The notes under the pieces were generated by a model. That model was given only the letters and a program-made list of their open reading frames with translations, had not been told where the DNA came from and searched no databases. Positions 27,262 through 37,665 of a stretch of DNA of 64,000 bases are shown in pieces. The stretch's first letter is position 1. Every line of letters starts with the position of its first letter. Origin of the DNA: Rhizobium tropici CIAT 899. Its GTDB lineage: Bacteria > Pseudomonadota > Alphaproteobacteria > Rhizobiales > Rhizobiaceae. The stretch spans positions 1,229,001 through 1,293,000 of the forward strand of contig NC_020059.1 in NCBI RefSeq assembly GCF_000330885.1, in the 5' to 3' direction. The position numbers and the translations under genes were made by a program.

Positions 27262-28089
27262 TTACAGGCAGTTTGCCAGACGGCAGAATTCTTCTACCGA
27301 AAGCGTTTCGGCGCGACGCTGCGGGTCGATATCGGCCTTTAGCAGCAGGGTTTCGCCACCAATTGGCTTCAGGCTCTGGCGCAGCATCTTGCGGCGCTGG
27401 CCGAACGCGGCCTGTGTCACCTTCTCCAGCTTGTCGACTGAGCAAGGAACGGGGTTTTCCCTTGGTGTCAGATGCACAACCGTCGAGGTCACCTTCGGCG
27501 GGGGCGTGAAGGCCTGCGGAGATATGTCGAACGCCATATGAGCCGATGTCCGCCAGCCGCAGAGCACGCCAAGCCGGCCATAGTGATCATCATCCTCCTG
27601 CGCGACGATCCGCTGACCGACTTCCTTCTGGAACATCAGCGTCAGAGACTGCCAGAAAGGCGGCCATTGCGCCGGCAGCAGCCAGTTCACCAAAAGCTGC
27701 GTCGCGACATTATAGGGCAGATTGGCGATGATTTTGACTGGCCCTTGCGGGGCAAGGGCGGCAAAATCCGTCTTCAACGCATCGCCTTCGATCACCTCGA
27801 GCCGGCCTGGATAGTGATCGGCGATTTCCGCCAGCGCCGGCAGGCAGCGCGCATCGCGTTCGACGGCGATGACCTTGGCCGCCCCGAGCGCCAGGATGGC
27901 GCGCGTAAGGCCGCCCGGTCCGGGTCCGACCTCGAAAACGGTGACACCCTCGAGTGATCCCGCTGTGCGCGCGACCTTCTGAGTCAAATTGAGATCGAGG
28001 AGGAAGTTCTGCCCAAGCGCCTTGCGCGCATCGAGGCCATGGCGCTGGATTACATCGCGAAGGGGCGGCAAGCCATCGAGAGCGGCCAT
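27262..28089 (-). CDS. rsmA: 16S rRNA dimethyladenosine transferase
   Basis: A 275-residue RsmA (KsgA) that dimethylates two adjacent adenosines near the 3' end of 16S rRNA. The SAM motif '[12 protein letters not shown]' and the catalytic '[10 protein letters not shown]' are present, along with 'GQNFLLD' near the N terminus. Its ATG at 28089 overlaps the pdxA stop by one base, showing tight coupling. It is the last gene of the surA-pdxA-rsmA unit. Confidence 0.97.
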   Translation of the reverse strand: MAALDGLPPLRDVIQRHGLDARKALGQNFLLDLNLTQKVARTAGSLEGVTVFEVGPGPGGLTRAILALGAAKVIAVERDARCLPALAEIADHYPGRLEVIEGDALKTDFAALAPQGPVKIIANLPYNVATQLLVNWLLPAQWPPFWQSLTLMFQKEVGQRIVAQEDDDHYGRLGVLCGWRTSAHMAFDISPQAFTPPPKVTSTVVHLTPRENPVPCSVDKLEKVTQAAFGQRRKMLRQSLKPIGGETLLLKADIDPQRRAETLSVEEFCRLANCL

Positions 28090-29120
28090 CAGGGATTGTT
28101 TCCGGTCTTGCTGCTGATCTCGTTCGCCAGCTTCAGGGCGGCAACCAGGCTGTCTTCCTTGGCAATGCCCTTGCCGGCGATGCCGAAGGCCGTACCATGA
28201 TCCGGAGACGTACGGACAAAGGGTAAGCCGAGCGTGACATTGACGGAATCATCAAAGCCGAGCGCCTTGGCGGGGATTAAAGCCTGATCGTGATACATGC
28301 AGATCGCGACATCGTAACGTCGACGGGCATCGTCATGGAACATGGTGTCGGCGGGCAGGGGACCGAATGCATCGATGCCCTCGGAGCGGAGCTTGTCGAT
28401 CGCAGGCCGGACGATTTCGTCGTCTTCCTTGCCGAGCGCGCCATTCTCTCCGGCATGCGGATTAAGGCCAGCAACGGCAAGGCGCGGCTTGGAGATGCCG
28501 AAACGGACGCGGAGGTCGTGATCGGTAATCCGGCATGTCTCGGCGATCAGGTCGGAGGTCAGCGCCTCCGGGACGTCTTTCAGCGGGATATGAATGGTGA
28601 CCGGAATGGCGCGGAGCTTCGGACCGGCAAGCAGCATGACCGGCATGACCGGCTTTCCGGTCGCACGCGTTGCAAGATCTGCCAGGAACTCCGTATGACC
28701 GGGAAAGCCAAAACCGGCATCATAGAGCACCGATTTGGCAATCGGATTGGTAACGACTGCGGATGTCTGGCCGCTCATACTGAGAGAAACAGCCATCTCT
28801 ATGGCGGCGATCGTTCCCTTGGCGGTGGCGACATGCGGTTTGCCGGCGATGACATCGACCCCTGCTTCGATCGGCAGGATTGGCAGTGCGTCGGGAAAAA
28901 CGCTGCCGGCATTTGCCGGATCGGCGATCGCAAACGGTACAGTCAATCCGAGCTGAGAGGCCCGTGCCGCAAGCACGGCAGCATCGCCGAGAAACAGAAA
29001 GGGCGGCAAATTCAACTCGCCGCGACGCAGCCAGGCGGCGAGCGTAATGTCGGGGCCTATGCCAGCCGGATCCCCCTGCGTAAGAGCAAGGGGAAGGGGC
29101 AGGGAAGAGCGCTGTGGCAT
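28089..29120 (-). CDS. pdxA: 4-hydroxythreonine-4-phosphate dehydrogenase
   Basis: A 343-residue PdxA of the DXP-dependent vitamin B6 pathway, which oxidises 4-phosphohydroxy-L-threonine with NAD. '[12 protein letters not shown]' at the N terminus, 'HIPLKDVP', and the metal-binding '[15 protein letters not shown]' are all present. The ATG at 29120 is chosen over a TTG two codons upstream. It is 7 bp downstream of the SurA-like gene and overlaps rsmA, a pdxA-rsmA arrangement also seen in enterobacteria. Confidence 0.96.
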   Translation of the reverse strand: MPQRSSLPLPLALTQGDPAGIGPDITLAAWLRRGELNLPPFLFLGDAAVLAARASQLGLTVPFAIADPANAGSVFPDALPILPIEAGVDVIAGKPHVATAKGTIAAIEMAVSLSMSGQTSAVVTNPIAKSVLYDAGFGFPGHTEFLADLATRATGKPVMPVMLLAGPKLRAIPVTIHIPLKDVPEALTSDLIAETCRITDHDLRVRFGISKPRLAVAGLNPHAGENGALGKEDDEIVRPAIDKLRSEGIDAFGPLPADTMFHDDARRRYDVAICMYHDQALIPAKALGFDDSVNVTLGLPFVRTSPDHGTAFGIAGKGIAKEDSLVAALKLANEISSKTGNNP

Positions 29121-29127
29121 GGTCAAA

Positions 29128-30072
29128 TCAGCGATAGACGATCTGCGCCTTGGAGCGCAGTTCGTCCATGTACTTCTTATCGTTGGCGCTCACACCCGTT
29201 GCCTTGTCCTTGCCTATATCCTCGGCGCGGAACACGGCAGCCGCGGCAACGTCATCGTTCACCTGGCGCTGCGAACAAATGGCCACATATTCGACGCCAC
29301 GATCGGTCACGATGGGAGCGGTCGTATTGCCGGAAGCCTTCTCCAGCATCGGCTTCCACATTTCCGGGACTTCCGGTGCGAGCACACGGCCGAGATCCTG
29401 TACGGAAACATCGCGCATCGTAGCGGCAAAGACTTTCGCCTGGTCGCAGCCGGGGAACTTCGACCGTGACGCCTCGGCTTCTGCCTTGCGCGCATTCAGG
29501 ATCGCGTTGCGCTTCGCTGCCGGTACGACGAAGACGATCTGCTTCAGGAAATACTCGGTCGTAACGGGTTTTGTCTTGTTTTCCGTCATGCGCGTCACGA
29601 GATCGTCGTTCGACATTCGGCTTCTTGCGCCGAAACGTGCATTGACAACCCGGGGCCAGCTCATGGAAACGGCGATATAGGACTTGAAATGATCAACGCC
29701 GACGCCGGCCTTTTCCAGAATCTGGCTGAGCTGCGCCGGTGTCATCTTGTTGCTGGAGGCGAAGCGGCCGAAAGCGGCATCGACGTCCGTCGTTGAAACG
29801 GACATGCGCAGGCGGGAGATCTCCGCGCGCTTCAACGTTTCGTCGACGAGCTGCTCCTTGGCGAGCTTGTTCAGATCGCCCTTCTGGCGCTGCAATTTGA
29901 GGAAGGCGACGCGTTTGGCGATGTCACCGGATGTGATCACCTGGCTATTGACGAGAACTTTCACTTCGCTTGCTGCGAAAGCAACATCGCTGCTCGGCAC
30001 GGCGAAGCTCGCCATAACCAAGGCCGCCGCTCCAAACACCAGAGCGCGCATCGGTGCATTTCCAGAAAACAT
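29128..30072 (-). CDS. SurA N-terminal domain periplasmic chaperone
   Basis: A 314-residue exported protein with a signal peptide (about residues 1-33, ending near '[14 protein letters not shown]'), a SurA-like N-terminal chaperone domain ('[20 protein letters not shown]') and a degenerate C-terminal part in place of two clear parvulin domains. SurA helps fold outer membrane proteins, including LptD. The start is the ATG at 30072, with AAGGGG upstream; a TTG one codon earlier is less likely. The location between lptD and pdxA matches the enterobacterial lptD-surA-pdxA-rsmA order. Confidence 0.88.
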   Translation of the reverse strand: MFSGNAPMRALVFGAAALVMASFAVPSSDVAFAASEVKVLVNSQVITSGDIAKRVAFLKLQRQKGDLNKLAKEQLVDETLKRAEISRLRMSVSTTDVDAAFGRFASSNKMTPAQLSQILEKAGVGVDHFKSYIAVSMSWPRVVNARFGARSRMSNDDLVTRMTENKTKPVTTEYFLKQIVFVVPAAKRNAILNARKAEAEASRSKFPGCDQAKVFAATMRDVSVQDLGRVLAPEVPEMWKPMLEKASGNTTAPIVTDRGVEYVAICSQRQVNDDVAAAAVFRAEDIGKDKATGVSANDKKYMDELRSKAQIVYR

Positions 30073-30232
30073 CAATTACCCCTTCCCAAAGGTATTTCCT
30101 GCCAGCATTGCGCCGTTTTGGTGCGCCTGTCGCGCAATACGGCAACTTTGCGCCACATGTCTACATCAAGCGCGATGAATTGCAAAATCCTTGCGGCGAA
30201 ACAATGACGTCGGAAACAGCAAGCCACGTCAA

Positions 30233-30268
30233 TGCAAAAGAGCCGGCGATGAAGCCGGCTCTTTTGCA
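30233..30268 (-). terminator. Strong hairpin after lptD
   Basis: A perfect 15-bp stem (30233-30247 with 30254-30268) and 6-base loop begins 13 bases beyond the lptD stop. The minus-strand side of the stem ends in a TTTT-containing segment, so it should terminate or strongly attenuate the lptF-lptG-lptD transcript. The SurA-like gene would then need a promoter between 30073 and 30232. Confidence 0.75.
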
Positions 30269-30281
30269 GTTTCGATTCATA

Positions 30282-32687
30282 TCAGAATGTCGCGTCCTGG
30301 ACGCTGCCAAGGTTGACATCGCCAAGCGTACGGAAGGTCAGGCGAGCGCCGATCGACCAATTGCTTGCCGAGCTGGCCGTCGAATCCTTCTTGTCGAGGA
30401 AGGACACGGTAAAGATCGTGCATTCGTCCTCGTAGGAAAGACCCACGCCCTGGCGGGTGATCTCATTGCTGTTGAGATCATAGCTGACTGTGCCGAAGAC
30501 GGACCAGTATTCCTTGAACTTGATCTGCGCGCGCGACTGGATTTCATCCTGATTGCTGGTGAAACCATATTGCGGCTGGGCCGCAATATGCGTGTAGATC
30601 AAGGATGTCTGGAACACATCGTTCGAGAAGCCGACGGATGTATCGCCGCGCTTGAAAGCGAAATCCTTCTGGTCGAAGCGATAGGATGTCGCAAGCGAGA
30701 TACCTTGCGGTGTCGTCAGACCGAACATGGTGACGTAGTCGGAACGGGTCGTTTCAAGCCCCGAATCCGAACCGACGCCAGCCAGATCGTCGGTCGCAAA
30801 CGAGTTGCGGCCCGCGAGCTGATAGGACTGTCCAAAGATATGCTGAAGCTTGTAACCGCTGTCGAAGCTGGCCGTATAACGCCACCCGACATTCGCGCGT
30901 GTACCACCCTCGATGCGATCGAAGCCCGAGAACTTGTCACGATCGAAGAGATTGGTGGCGTCGAAAACGAAGCTCTGTGCATCTTCGTTCGGCAACCGAC
31001 CAGCAAGCTGTTCGTCCGGCCGCACATAGATCTGTGCGATCGGCTCGAACACGTGCGTGCTGTTGCTTGTCGTGATGAGGAACGGATACTTGGCTTCGAG
31101 CCCCGCCGTGACCATGCCACGAGTTGCATAGTCGCTGGTGTCGTAATTGCCAGGATAGTTGAACGATGTGCCGAAAGAGTTGGGCGAGTTCATATCCAGA
31201 CCATAGACGTCACCGCGCGCCGCCGCCAATGGCGTCAGCACAAGGCCTTCATCGGTCGTAAAGGTACGCTGCCACTGCACCTCAGTGCTCAGGCGCGTAT
31301 AGTCGCCGGAGAGACCGAGGAAACGGTCGTTCAAGTTGGCATCGCCAAGATTGACTACGTTGTCGAGTGCGGATGTCTTCTCGCGCGACAGGTGCGTGAA
31401 ATTCATCGTTGCCGACAGCTCGCCCCCGTAAACCGACTTCGGGTCTACGTAGTGATAGTCGATGCTCGGATAGACATATGCCTGCTGCTTTTGTGCCGTG
31501 GCGTTATTGTCTGTATCCTGCACGTTATAGTAGAAGGCGCGCATATCGAAGAAATTGCGCTTTCCGATACCTGTCAGATAGGCCTGGTTCGTATGGGTGC
31601 TCTGGGTGAGCCCGTCCAGTCCATAGGTGCGCGAGAAATTGTTATCGCTTTGCACCATGACGTCCCAGCCGAAAGTCCAGCGAGGATTGATCCTGAAATC
31701 GGCCTTGGAATTGATCATGCCGCGAGTTTTGTTCTCGGCATCAGTCGTCCCGGCCGTGAAGGCGTCCGGATTCATCTGGCTGATGCCGGCGACGCGCAGG
31801 GTATGTGTGCCATTCTCGAAACGCTGGCGGAATTCACCCTCGAGCAACAGCCCCTGGTTGCTGAAGCCCGTGGCAGTGACCGTCGCATCCATGCTCGGCG
31901 AAATGACGTAATAGTAAGGAACCTTTACGCCAACGCCGAGACGCTGCGAAACGCTCACCGACGGAAACAGGAAGCCGGACTTGCGCTTGACCGTATTGTC
32001 GGGAACCGTGACCCACGGAATATAGGCGATCGGCAGGCCGAACAATTCGAAGCGAGCGTGCTCGAGACGAATGGTATGGGTCACGCCATTCTGGACGACG
32101 CGTTGTGCTTTGACCTGCCAGAGCGGCGCACGTCCCTGTTCGGAGCAGGCCATGCAGGCGGTGTAAACGCCCTTTGTAAGAATCAGCTGATTGCCGCCGA
32201 CACGCTCGCCCTTTTCGGCGACCATTCGGGTATTGTCAGGCATTTCAATGCGAAGGGCATTCACGAACCCGTCGGAGAAGCTGTCGGTGACGTCCATTTT
32301 GTCACCGTACATGCGATTGCCGTCCGGAGTGATCAACTCGACATTGCCGAGCGCCGTCATTCGTCCGGATTTCTGATTATACTCGACCCGCTGAGCGACC
32401 ATCCTGTAGCCGCCATAGTTGATCTGGACCGCACCGCTTGCGGTGACGATCTGCGTATCCTTGTTATAGACCAGTTCGTTGGACGAAAGGACTAGCTTTG
32501 CGCCGTCCGGCACCTTCACCTTGATAGGGGAGGTCGCAGTGCCGGCACCGCCATTGTTATTGCTGGCATTATTATTGTTGACCTGGGCGTAAGCGACGAC
32601 CGGGCTCAAAATATATGCACATGCGGCCGTGCCCGTAACCAGGGCAGCCACAAACTTTCTGATACTCTTGCGGTTGCCTGCCGCCAC
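30282..32687 (-). CDS. lptD: LPS-assembly outer membrane protein LptD
   Basis: An 801-residue LptD (Imp/OstA). A signal peptide (about residues 1-34) and a short Asn/Gly-rich linker are followed by the OstA-like jellyroll ('VLSSNELVYNKDTQIVTASG') and a long C-terminal beta-barrel ending in Phe. With LptE it inserts lipopolysaccharide into the outer leaflet. The start is a GTG at 32687, directly after the lptG stop TAA; AGGAGG lies 8 bases upstream inside lptG, so the two are coupled. Cysteines such as the CxxC in 'TACMACS' may form the disulfides known in LptD. Confidence 0.95.
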   Translation of the reverse strand: MAAGNRKSIRKFVAALVTGTAACAYILSPVVAYAQVNNNNASNNNGGAGTATSPIKVKVPDGAKLVLSSNELVYNKDTQIVTASGAVQINYGGYRMVAQRVEYNQKSGRMTALGNVELITPDGNRMYGDKMDVTDSFSDGFVNALRIEMPDNTRMVAEKGERVGGNQLILTKGVYTACMACSEQGRAPLWQVKAQRVVQNGVTHTIRLEHARFELFGLPIAYIPWVTVPDNTVKRKSGFLFPSVSVSQRLGVGVKVPYYYVISPSMDATVTATGFSNQGLLLEGEFRQRFENGTHTLRVAGISQMNPDAFTAGTTDAENKTRGMINSKADFRINPRWTFGWDVMVQSDNNFSRTYGLDGLTQSTHTNQAYLTGIGKRNFFDMRAFYYNVQDTDNNATAQKQQAYVYPSIDYHYVDPKSVYGGELSATMNFTHLSREKTSALDNVVNLGDANLNDRFLGLSGDYTRLSTEVQWQRTFTTDEGLVLTPLAAARGDVYGLDMNSPNSFGTSFNYPGNYDTSDYATRGMVTAGLEAKYPFLITTSNSTHVFEPIAQIYVRPDEQLAGRLPNEDAQSFVFDATNLFDRDKFSGFDRIEGGTRANVGWRYTASFDSGYKLQHIFGQSYQLAGRNSFATDDLAGVGSDSGLETTRSDYVTMFGLTTPQGISLATSYRFDQKDFAFKRGDTSVGFSNDVFQTSLIYTHIAAQPQYGFTSNQDEIQSRAQIKFKEYWSVFGTVSYDLNSNEITRQGVGLSYEDECTIFTVSFLDKKDSTASSASNWSIGARLTFRTLGDVNLGSVQDATF

Positions 32688-33773
32688 TTAGCCGTCCTCC
32701 TGATGAAGCAGGATCGTTGCCCCGAATGCCAATGCGACGATCACGGGTATCCATGTCGCCACATAGGGAGGAACCACTCCGCTGCTCCCGAATGCCTTTA
32801 CAAGCACGGTGACAACATAAAGCACGAAGCCGGAGAGGATTCCACCCAGAATCACAGAGCGCGATTGATTGAATCTACTGAATTTTAGGGACACGGTTGC
32901 CGCAATCAGCGTCATTGCCACCAGAAGGAATGGCTGTGACAGAAGCGAATAAAACTGTGTCTCAAGTGCGTTGGTCGATATGCCGAAGGAGCGTGCGACC
33001 TTTATTCGATTAGAAAGATCATAAAAAGCAATGGTTTCCGGTTGAGCCAAGCGTTGCGAAACGAAATCCTGTTTCAGATTCGTACGAACCTGTACCGAAC
33101 TCTTGTGGTCAGGAATTTCACCAGGCCGCCGCTCGACGACATTGTTAAGAAGCCAGTAACCATCTTGCAACTTAGCCGAGTCGGCATCCTGCCGCAGGAC
33201 GATATTTCCCTGTGAATCAAAGTGGATAAACACGACACCGGTCAACGTCGTTCCATTGTTCAGAATGGCCTTGGCACCGATGATCGTGTCGTCTTTTCCG
33301 CTGGATTGGCGCAGCCATGGAACAGAAAGCGTATTGCGATAGGACGGGTCTCCGCGCAGGTCGGCTTCGATTGTTTCAGCATGTCGCTGACCCCATGCCG
33401 CAACCGGATTAAGCGCGAGCATGGTCATGAGACCGACGCAGAAGGCGCCCATCACGAAGGGCGTCATGAATTGCCATACGGAGATGCCGGCCGCGCGCGC
33501 GATAACCAGTTCGCGGCGGCGGTTGAGGGCGATCAGCACCGTCATCCCGACGAAGAGCGCGATGAACGGTACCGTCTGCTGCAGGATGAACGGCAGTCTG
33601 ACCGCCGTCATCAGCAAACCGACGGACACCGTGTATCCGGGCAGTCCGGCAAGACGCCCGGCGGTCTCGCTGAAGTCGACGAGATAGACGATCGAGACGA
33701 CGCCGAGGAAGAACCAGAACGTTGTTACGATGTAACGCGTGAAGAAGTAGCGCCAGAGCGTGCCGAAAATCAT
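32688..33773 (-). CDS. lptG: LPS export ABC transporter permease LptG
   Basis: A 361-residue LptG with six membrane segments and a periplasmic beta-jellyroll-like domain between the third and fourth. Together with LptF and the ATPase LptB (not in this window) it extracts LPS from the inner membrane. The start is the ATG at 33773 ('MIFGTLWRY'), overlapping the lptF stop by four bases (ATGA). An extension to 33836 would lie inside lptF. Its last codons contain the ribosome binding site of lptD. Confidence 0.95.
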   Translation of the reverse strand: MIFGTLWRYFFTRYIVTTFWFFLGVVSIVYLVDFSETAGRLAGLPGYTVSVGLLMTAVRLPFILQQTVPFIALFVGMTVLIALNRRRELVIARAAGISVWQFMTPFVMGAFCVGLMTMLALNPVAAWGQRHAETIEADLRGDPSYRNTLSVPWLRQSSGKDDTIIGAKAILNNGTTLTGVVFIHFDSQGNIVLRQDADSAKLQDGYWLLNNVVERRPGEIPDHKSSVQVRTNLKQDFVSQRLAQPETIAFYDLSNRIKVARSFGISTNALETQFYSLLSQPFLLVAMTLIAATVSLKFSRFNQSRSVILGGILSGFVLYVVTVLVKAFGSSGVVPPYVATWIPVIVALAFGATILLHQEDG

Positions 33774-34948
33774 GCACCGCCCCCGTTCGAGCTGCCCGGT
33801 GCGGTCGGCATGCGGTCCTGGATTTTTTGTCTCCAACTGTTGAGGCGGTTGCGGATCGAGACGGGCATTGTCATCTTCCGGCTTCGCAGCAAGAGGACAA
33901 TCGCGATAAGGGCTGCGATGATATTGATGCCGTAGAGAACGCCAATGAATTTGGTCGAATGGTCAATCTGGTTGGCGGCGTAGAAATCAGCCCAGCGCAG
34001 CGCGAACGCTATGCCCAGCGCCGATACCATCGGATGCAGCCGCGCCTCGCGATGTGACCGCGCATCGCCCGCAATTACCAGAGATATCAGCGCGAAGATT
34101 GCCGGCAATGCCCAGTCGTTGAGCCGGCGATGCAACTCGGCCCGATAATCGCCAGGCCTTTGCTTATAGTCCGGATCGTTCGTGTCCGGATTGAGCAGGA
34201 AACCGAGGCTGCGATCGCTGGCTCGCGCATTTGGCTGGCCGCGACTTTGCGTCATGTCCGAGAGGTCGAAAGAGTAGGAATCGAACTTGATGACCGAGAC
34301 GGTGCCGTCGGGTGTCTTGCGGTGAACTTCACCGTCCTTCATGAGCAGCGACGTACCGCTTGGGTCGACCGCCCCTTCCTTCGCATAATAGATGAGATCG
34401 AAGGCGGGATCGCGCGAATCGACCACAAACAATCCCTTGAGGATGCGTCCCGACAGACGCTGCGAAATCTGGACATAGAGCCCGTCCTCGATGCGCCGGA
34501 AGTTCTTCTCTTCGATCACTGTGGACAAAAGGTCCGCATAGGCCTCGGCCACCATCTGACGGGCAGCGACGCGGGCTCTCGGTTCGACGACATTGTCGAC
34601 GAAAAAGGAGAACACGCTAATCGCAATGGCGAGAATCATGATCGGGCGGATGATGATGCTGCGCTTCGCGCCGGCAGCTTCCATGACGGTCAGCTCGGAA
34701 TCGCTGTTCATCGCGGTCAAGGTCTGCGTGATGCCGATGACCAATGCGAAAGGCAGAACGATCGGGATAATCGTCGGCAGAATGAGCGTCGCGAGCTTTG
34801 CGAAGGAGCCCATGGACTGACCGCTATCGGTCACGAGATTGATGCGCTGCAGAACCTGGGTGGTCCAGATAATAGCGAGCACCGGCAGCAGTGCCACCAG
34901 GAACATCATACCGACACGCCGTACGATATATGTCTCGAATAACTTCAT
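33770..34948 (-). CDS. lptF: LPS export ABC transporter permease LptF
   Basis: A 392-residue LptF with 'MKLFETYIVRRVG' at the N terminus, six membrane segments and the periplasmic domain. It is the partner of LptG. The start is the ATG at 34948; the longer in-frame start at 34996 adds Leu/Arg-rich residues without family support. It is the first gene of the lptF-lptG-lptD unit, so the operon promoter should be in the 101 bp before it or further up, past the PAP2 gene. Confidence 0.95.
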   Translation of the reverse strand: MKLFETYIVRRVGMMFLVALLPVLAIIWTTQVLQRINLVTDSGQSMGSFAKLATLILPTIIPIVLPFALVIGITQTLTAMNSDSELTVMEAAGAKRSIIIRPIMILAIAISVFSFFVDNVVEPRARVAARQMVAEAYADLLSTVIEEKNFRRIEDGLYVQISQRLSGRILKGLFVVDSRDPAFDLIYYAKEGAVDPSGTSLLMKDGEVHRKTPDGTVSVIKFDSYSFDLSDMTQSRGQPNARASDRSLGFLLNPDTNDPDYKQRPGDYRAELHRRLNDWALPAIFALISLVIAGDARSHREARLHPMVSALGIAFALRWADFYAANQIDHSTKFIGVLYGINIIAALIAIVLLLRSRKMTMPVSIRNRLNSWRQKIQDRMPTAPGSSNGGGA

Positions 34949-35049
34949 GCCGGCCCTTAAACGCAACAGCTGCCGGGCGAGCCGACAGAGATTCACCCTC
35001 CTCTACGCTGTTTGAGTTTTTTTGGCGACAACCAACTCGAAAAAATTCG

Positions 35050-35832
35050 TTAATTTTCCGAGATTTTTCTGTCGTGTGTCGTTTGGGATAATGCCAGCAG
35101 GGCGGCGAATATGACAGGTGAAGAAAGCCACCCGAGGACGGCATCAGAGACGTAATGCGCGCCAAAAGCCACTCTCAGCGCGGGAATCAGCAGTGAAACC
35201 GCCGCGATCGGCAGAGCCGCGGCCGATCGGAATGGCTGCGGGATGATGAGGATGAGGCAAAATAACCAGCCGGCCGCCGCGGCCTCACCGGAGATGAACG
35301 AACAGTTGCTGAGACATTTGCCGGCGAAGGACCCGGCATGCACGAAATCAAGGGGGCCACCGAAGAGATCGGTCTGCCGGGGCCGCGGGCGGCCCGAGAA
35401 CGCCTTCAGCCACAGATTGACGATCAGCACCGGACCGATGAGCAGGGAGCCGAGCGCCACCTTGAGATTGCGGGCTCTGAGCGCATTGAAGGTCGCGCCG
35501 TGATCCCGCCAGCATCTGAGCAGCATCCACAGCAGCACGAAGGCGACGACATAGGGTAGTTGAAAGAAGATTTCCCTCAGCAGGCGCATGTGCTGATCGC
35601 TGCTATAAGGAAAAATGCCACAGATCTGGTCAGGCCTTGTGCTTCCAAGGCATTGCTGCCGTTGGAAGAACATGTTCGCGATACTGAGATCGATCTGTGG
35701 AAAAAGGGAAAACAGACCCAGCAAAGCCCACCAGAGACAGAAGAGGGCAATGAAGGCATCGCCCGCCGTGCGTGGCCGTAGAACCTCCGGAAAACGATCT
35801 TCGCGGTTGATGCTGTTGAAATCTATGATCAA
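35050..35832 (-). CDS. PAP2 family lipid phosphatase-like protein
   Basis: A 260-residue membrane protein with about six hydrophobic segments. Two of the three PAP2 signatures are intact: motif 1 is Lys143 with Arg150-Pro151, and motif 3 is Arg220-His226-Asp230. In motif 2, normally PSGH, the sequence is 'ISGEAA', so the usual histidine is Glu183. Rhizobial lipid A 1-phosphatase LpxE belongs to this superfamily and the location beside lptF fits an envelope role, but I cannot name the substrate. The start ATG at 35832 leads directly into a plausible cytoplasmic N terminus. Confidence 0.82.
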   Translation of the reverse strand: MIIDFNSINREDRFPEVLRPRTAGDAFIALFCLWWALLGLFSLFPQIDLSIANMFFQRQQCLGSTRPDQICGIFPYSSDQHMRLLREIFFQLPYVVAFVLLWMLLRCWRDHGATFNALRARNLKVALGSLLIGPVLIVNLWLKAFSGRPRPRQTDLFGGPLDFVHAGSFAGKCLSNCSFISGEAAAAGWLFCLILIIPQPFRSAAALPIAAVSLLIPALRVAFGAHYVSDAVLGWLSSPVIFAALLALSQTTHDRKISEN

Positions 35833-36035
35833 GGCGGCTTCCCGGCGAGAATTGCACCGCCGAGGCGGTTAAACACCATCCCACTAGCCTAATCCCGCTG
35901 AATGACAGGGATTTGAAGAGGCCGGACATCCCTTATGGAGAGAATACCGCGTCGAAAGCTTGTATTCCTTAGGGAGACCTTGAATGATGGTTGTGCAAAA
36001 TTCTCTCACTACGACGTATATTTATCGGAGCAGAA

Positions 36036-37532
36036 ATGTCTGTGAAATTCGAGATTTCCTTCGCCAAGTCGGCTCGTCTCAGCGGCGGTCTGGCCATTCT
36101 CCTGAAAGACACGGACAGTGAACTGCCGGCGGGGGCGGAGAGCGCCGATCCTGCGAATGTTTTCGCCCGAGCCGCACCTGTATCCGGCTTCAAAGGCAAG
36201 GTGCTGAGCAGTCTGGATCTCATCGCGCCTGAGGCCTCGCCCGCCGATCGAATCATCGTCATCGGGGCCGGCAAGGCCAGGAACCTGACCGCGCACGACT
36301 GGCTGAAACTCGGCGGCAGTGCGGCGGCAAAAATCCGCAATACTGAGAAGGTTGCGATCTTCCTTGATGCGCCCAACATCGATGTCGGCCCCAAGGAGGC
36401 CGCCGATTTTGCCTTGGGCATGCTTCTGCGCGCCTACAGCTTCGATACCTACAAGACGAAGAAGGGCGATGACGACGAGAAGGGAGCCTCCCGCAAGGCG
36501 GTGAAGGTGACGATCGTCACACAGGAGGCGGCAGCCACCAAGAAGCTCTATGCGGCCTCCGAAGCCGTGGCCGGCGGCGTGATTCTCGCGCGCGATCTCG
36601 TCAACGAGCCGCCGAATGTCCTCGGCCCCGTCGAATTTGCTGCCAAGGCCAAGGAGCTGGAAAAGCTCGGTGTCGAGATCGAGATCCTGACGGAGCGTGA
36701 GATGCGCCGGCTCGGCATGGCGGCTCTGCTTGGCGTCGCGCAGGGTTCTGCCCGGCCGCCGCGGCTCGTGATCATGCAATGGAAGGGCGGCAAGGCGAAG
36801 GACAAGCCAGTCGCCTTCATCGGCAAGGGCGTCGTCTTCGACACCGGCGGCATTTCCATCAAGCCGGCGGCCGGCATGGAAGACATGAAGGGCGACATGG
36901 GCGGCGCGGCAGCCGTCACCGGCCTCATGCATACGCTTGCCGCGCGCGAAGCCAAGGTCAACGCCATCGGCGTCATCGGTCTTGTCGAAAATATGCCCGA
37001 CGGCAATGCGCAGCGTCCGGGCGATATCGTCACCTCCATGTCCGGCCAGACCATCGAAATCATCAATACCGATGCCGAAGGCCGGCTCGTTCTTTGCGAT
37101 GCGCTCTGGTACACGAATGACCGCTTCAAGCCGCAGTTCATGATCGATCTGGCAACCTTGACCGGCGCGATCCTCGTGGCGCTCGGCAATCTGCAGGCCG
37201 GCCTCTTCAGCAATGACGATAAGCTCGCGGGCGAACTGACGGCGGCTGGTCTTGCGACCGATGAGCGTCTCTGGCGCATGCCGCTTGGCAAGGACTACGA
37301 CAAGATGATCGACAGCAAGTTCGCCGATATGAAGAATACCGGCGGACGCCATGCCGGCTCGACCACAGCCGCCCAGTTCCTCAAGCGCTTTGTCGGCGAC
37401 ACGCCCTGGGCACATCTCGATATTGCCGGCACGGCGATGGGCTCGGTTCAGGACGAGATCAATCAGTCCTGGGGTTCCGGCTTCGGCGTGCGCCTGCTCG
37501 ATGAACTGGTCCGTGCCAATTACGAATCGTGA
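36036..37532 (+). CDS. pepA: Leucyl (cytosol) aminopeptidase
   Basis: A 498-residue M17 metallopeptidase that removes N-terminal residues from peptides. The family signature '[10 protein letters not shown]' and the upstream zinc-binding segment '[12 protein letters not shown]' are present, with an N-terminal regulatory domain of about 170 residues. The start is the ATG at 36036 ('[10 protein letters not shown]'), with GGAG 6 bases upstream; a start at 35991 is possible but unsupported. It is followed on the same strand by holC, as in E. coli (pepA-holC). Confidence 0.96.
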   Translation: MSVKFEISFAKSARLSGGLAILLKDTDSELPAGAESADPANVFARAAPVSGFKGKVLSSLDLIAPEASPADRIIVIGAGKARNLTAHDWLKLGGSAAAKIRNTEKVAIFLDAPNIDVGPKEAADFALGMLLRAYSFDTYKTKKGDDDEKGASRKAVKVTIVTQEAAATKKLYAASEAVAGGVILARDLVNEPPNVLGPVEFAAKAKELEKLGVEIEILTEREMRRLGMAALLGVAQGSARPPRLVIMQWKGGKAKDKPVAFIGKGVVFDTGGISIKPAAGMEDMKGDMGGAAAVTGLMHTLAAREAKVNAIGVIGLVENMPDGNAQRPGDIVTSMSGQTIEIINTDAEGRLVLCDALWYTNDRFKPQFMIDLATLTGAILVALGNLQAGLFSNDDKLAGELTAAGLATDERLWRMPLGKDYDKMIDSKFADMKNTGGRHAGSTTAAQFLKRFVGDTPWAHLDIAGTAMGSVQDEINQSWGSGFGVRLLDELVRANYES

Positions 37533-37605
37533 CCAGCCCGATTTTGTAAGATAGCGCCTTTCCGCTTTTCTTCGAATCGCGAAAATGCGCTATCCTTCCC
37601 TTGTG

Positions 37606-37655
37606 ACGCATTCCGAACGGAAAACCGCTTCGCACTTTTCCTGGAATTGCTCTAG
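37606..37655. repeat. Rhizobial intergenic repeat, well-preserved copy
   Basis: The segment has the core AAAACCGCTTCGCACTTTTC (37621-37640), a GCATTCCG flank before it and GGAATTGCTCT after it. Flanks and core read as an imperfect palindrome. Similar cores occur at 54940-54960 and, inverted, at 9157-9180. It ends about 10 bases before the holC ATG, so it forms most of the holC leader. Confidence 0.75.
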
Positions 37656-37665
37656 AAGAGGCGCC

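Noticed and set aside
30054..32495. Very long open frame (813 codons) opposite lptD
   Set aside because: lptD is well supported in the other strand; the antisense frame has implausible composition and no recognisable domain.
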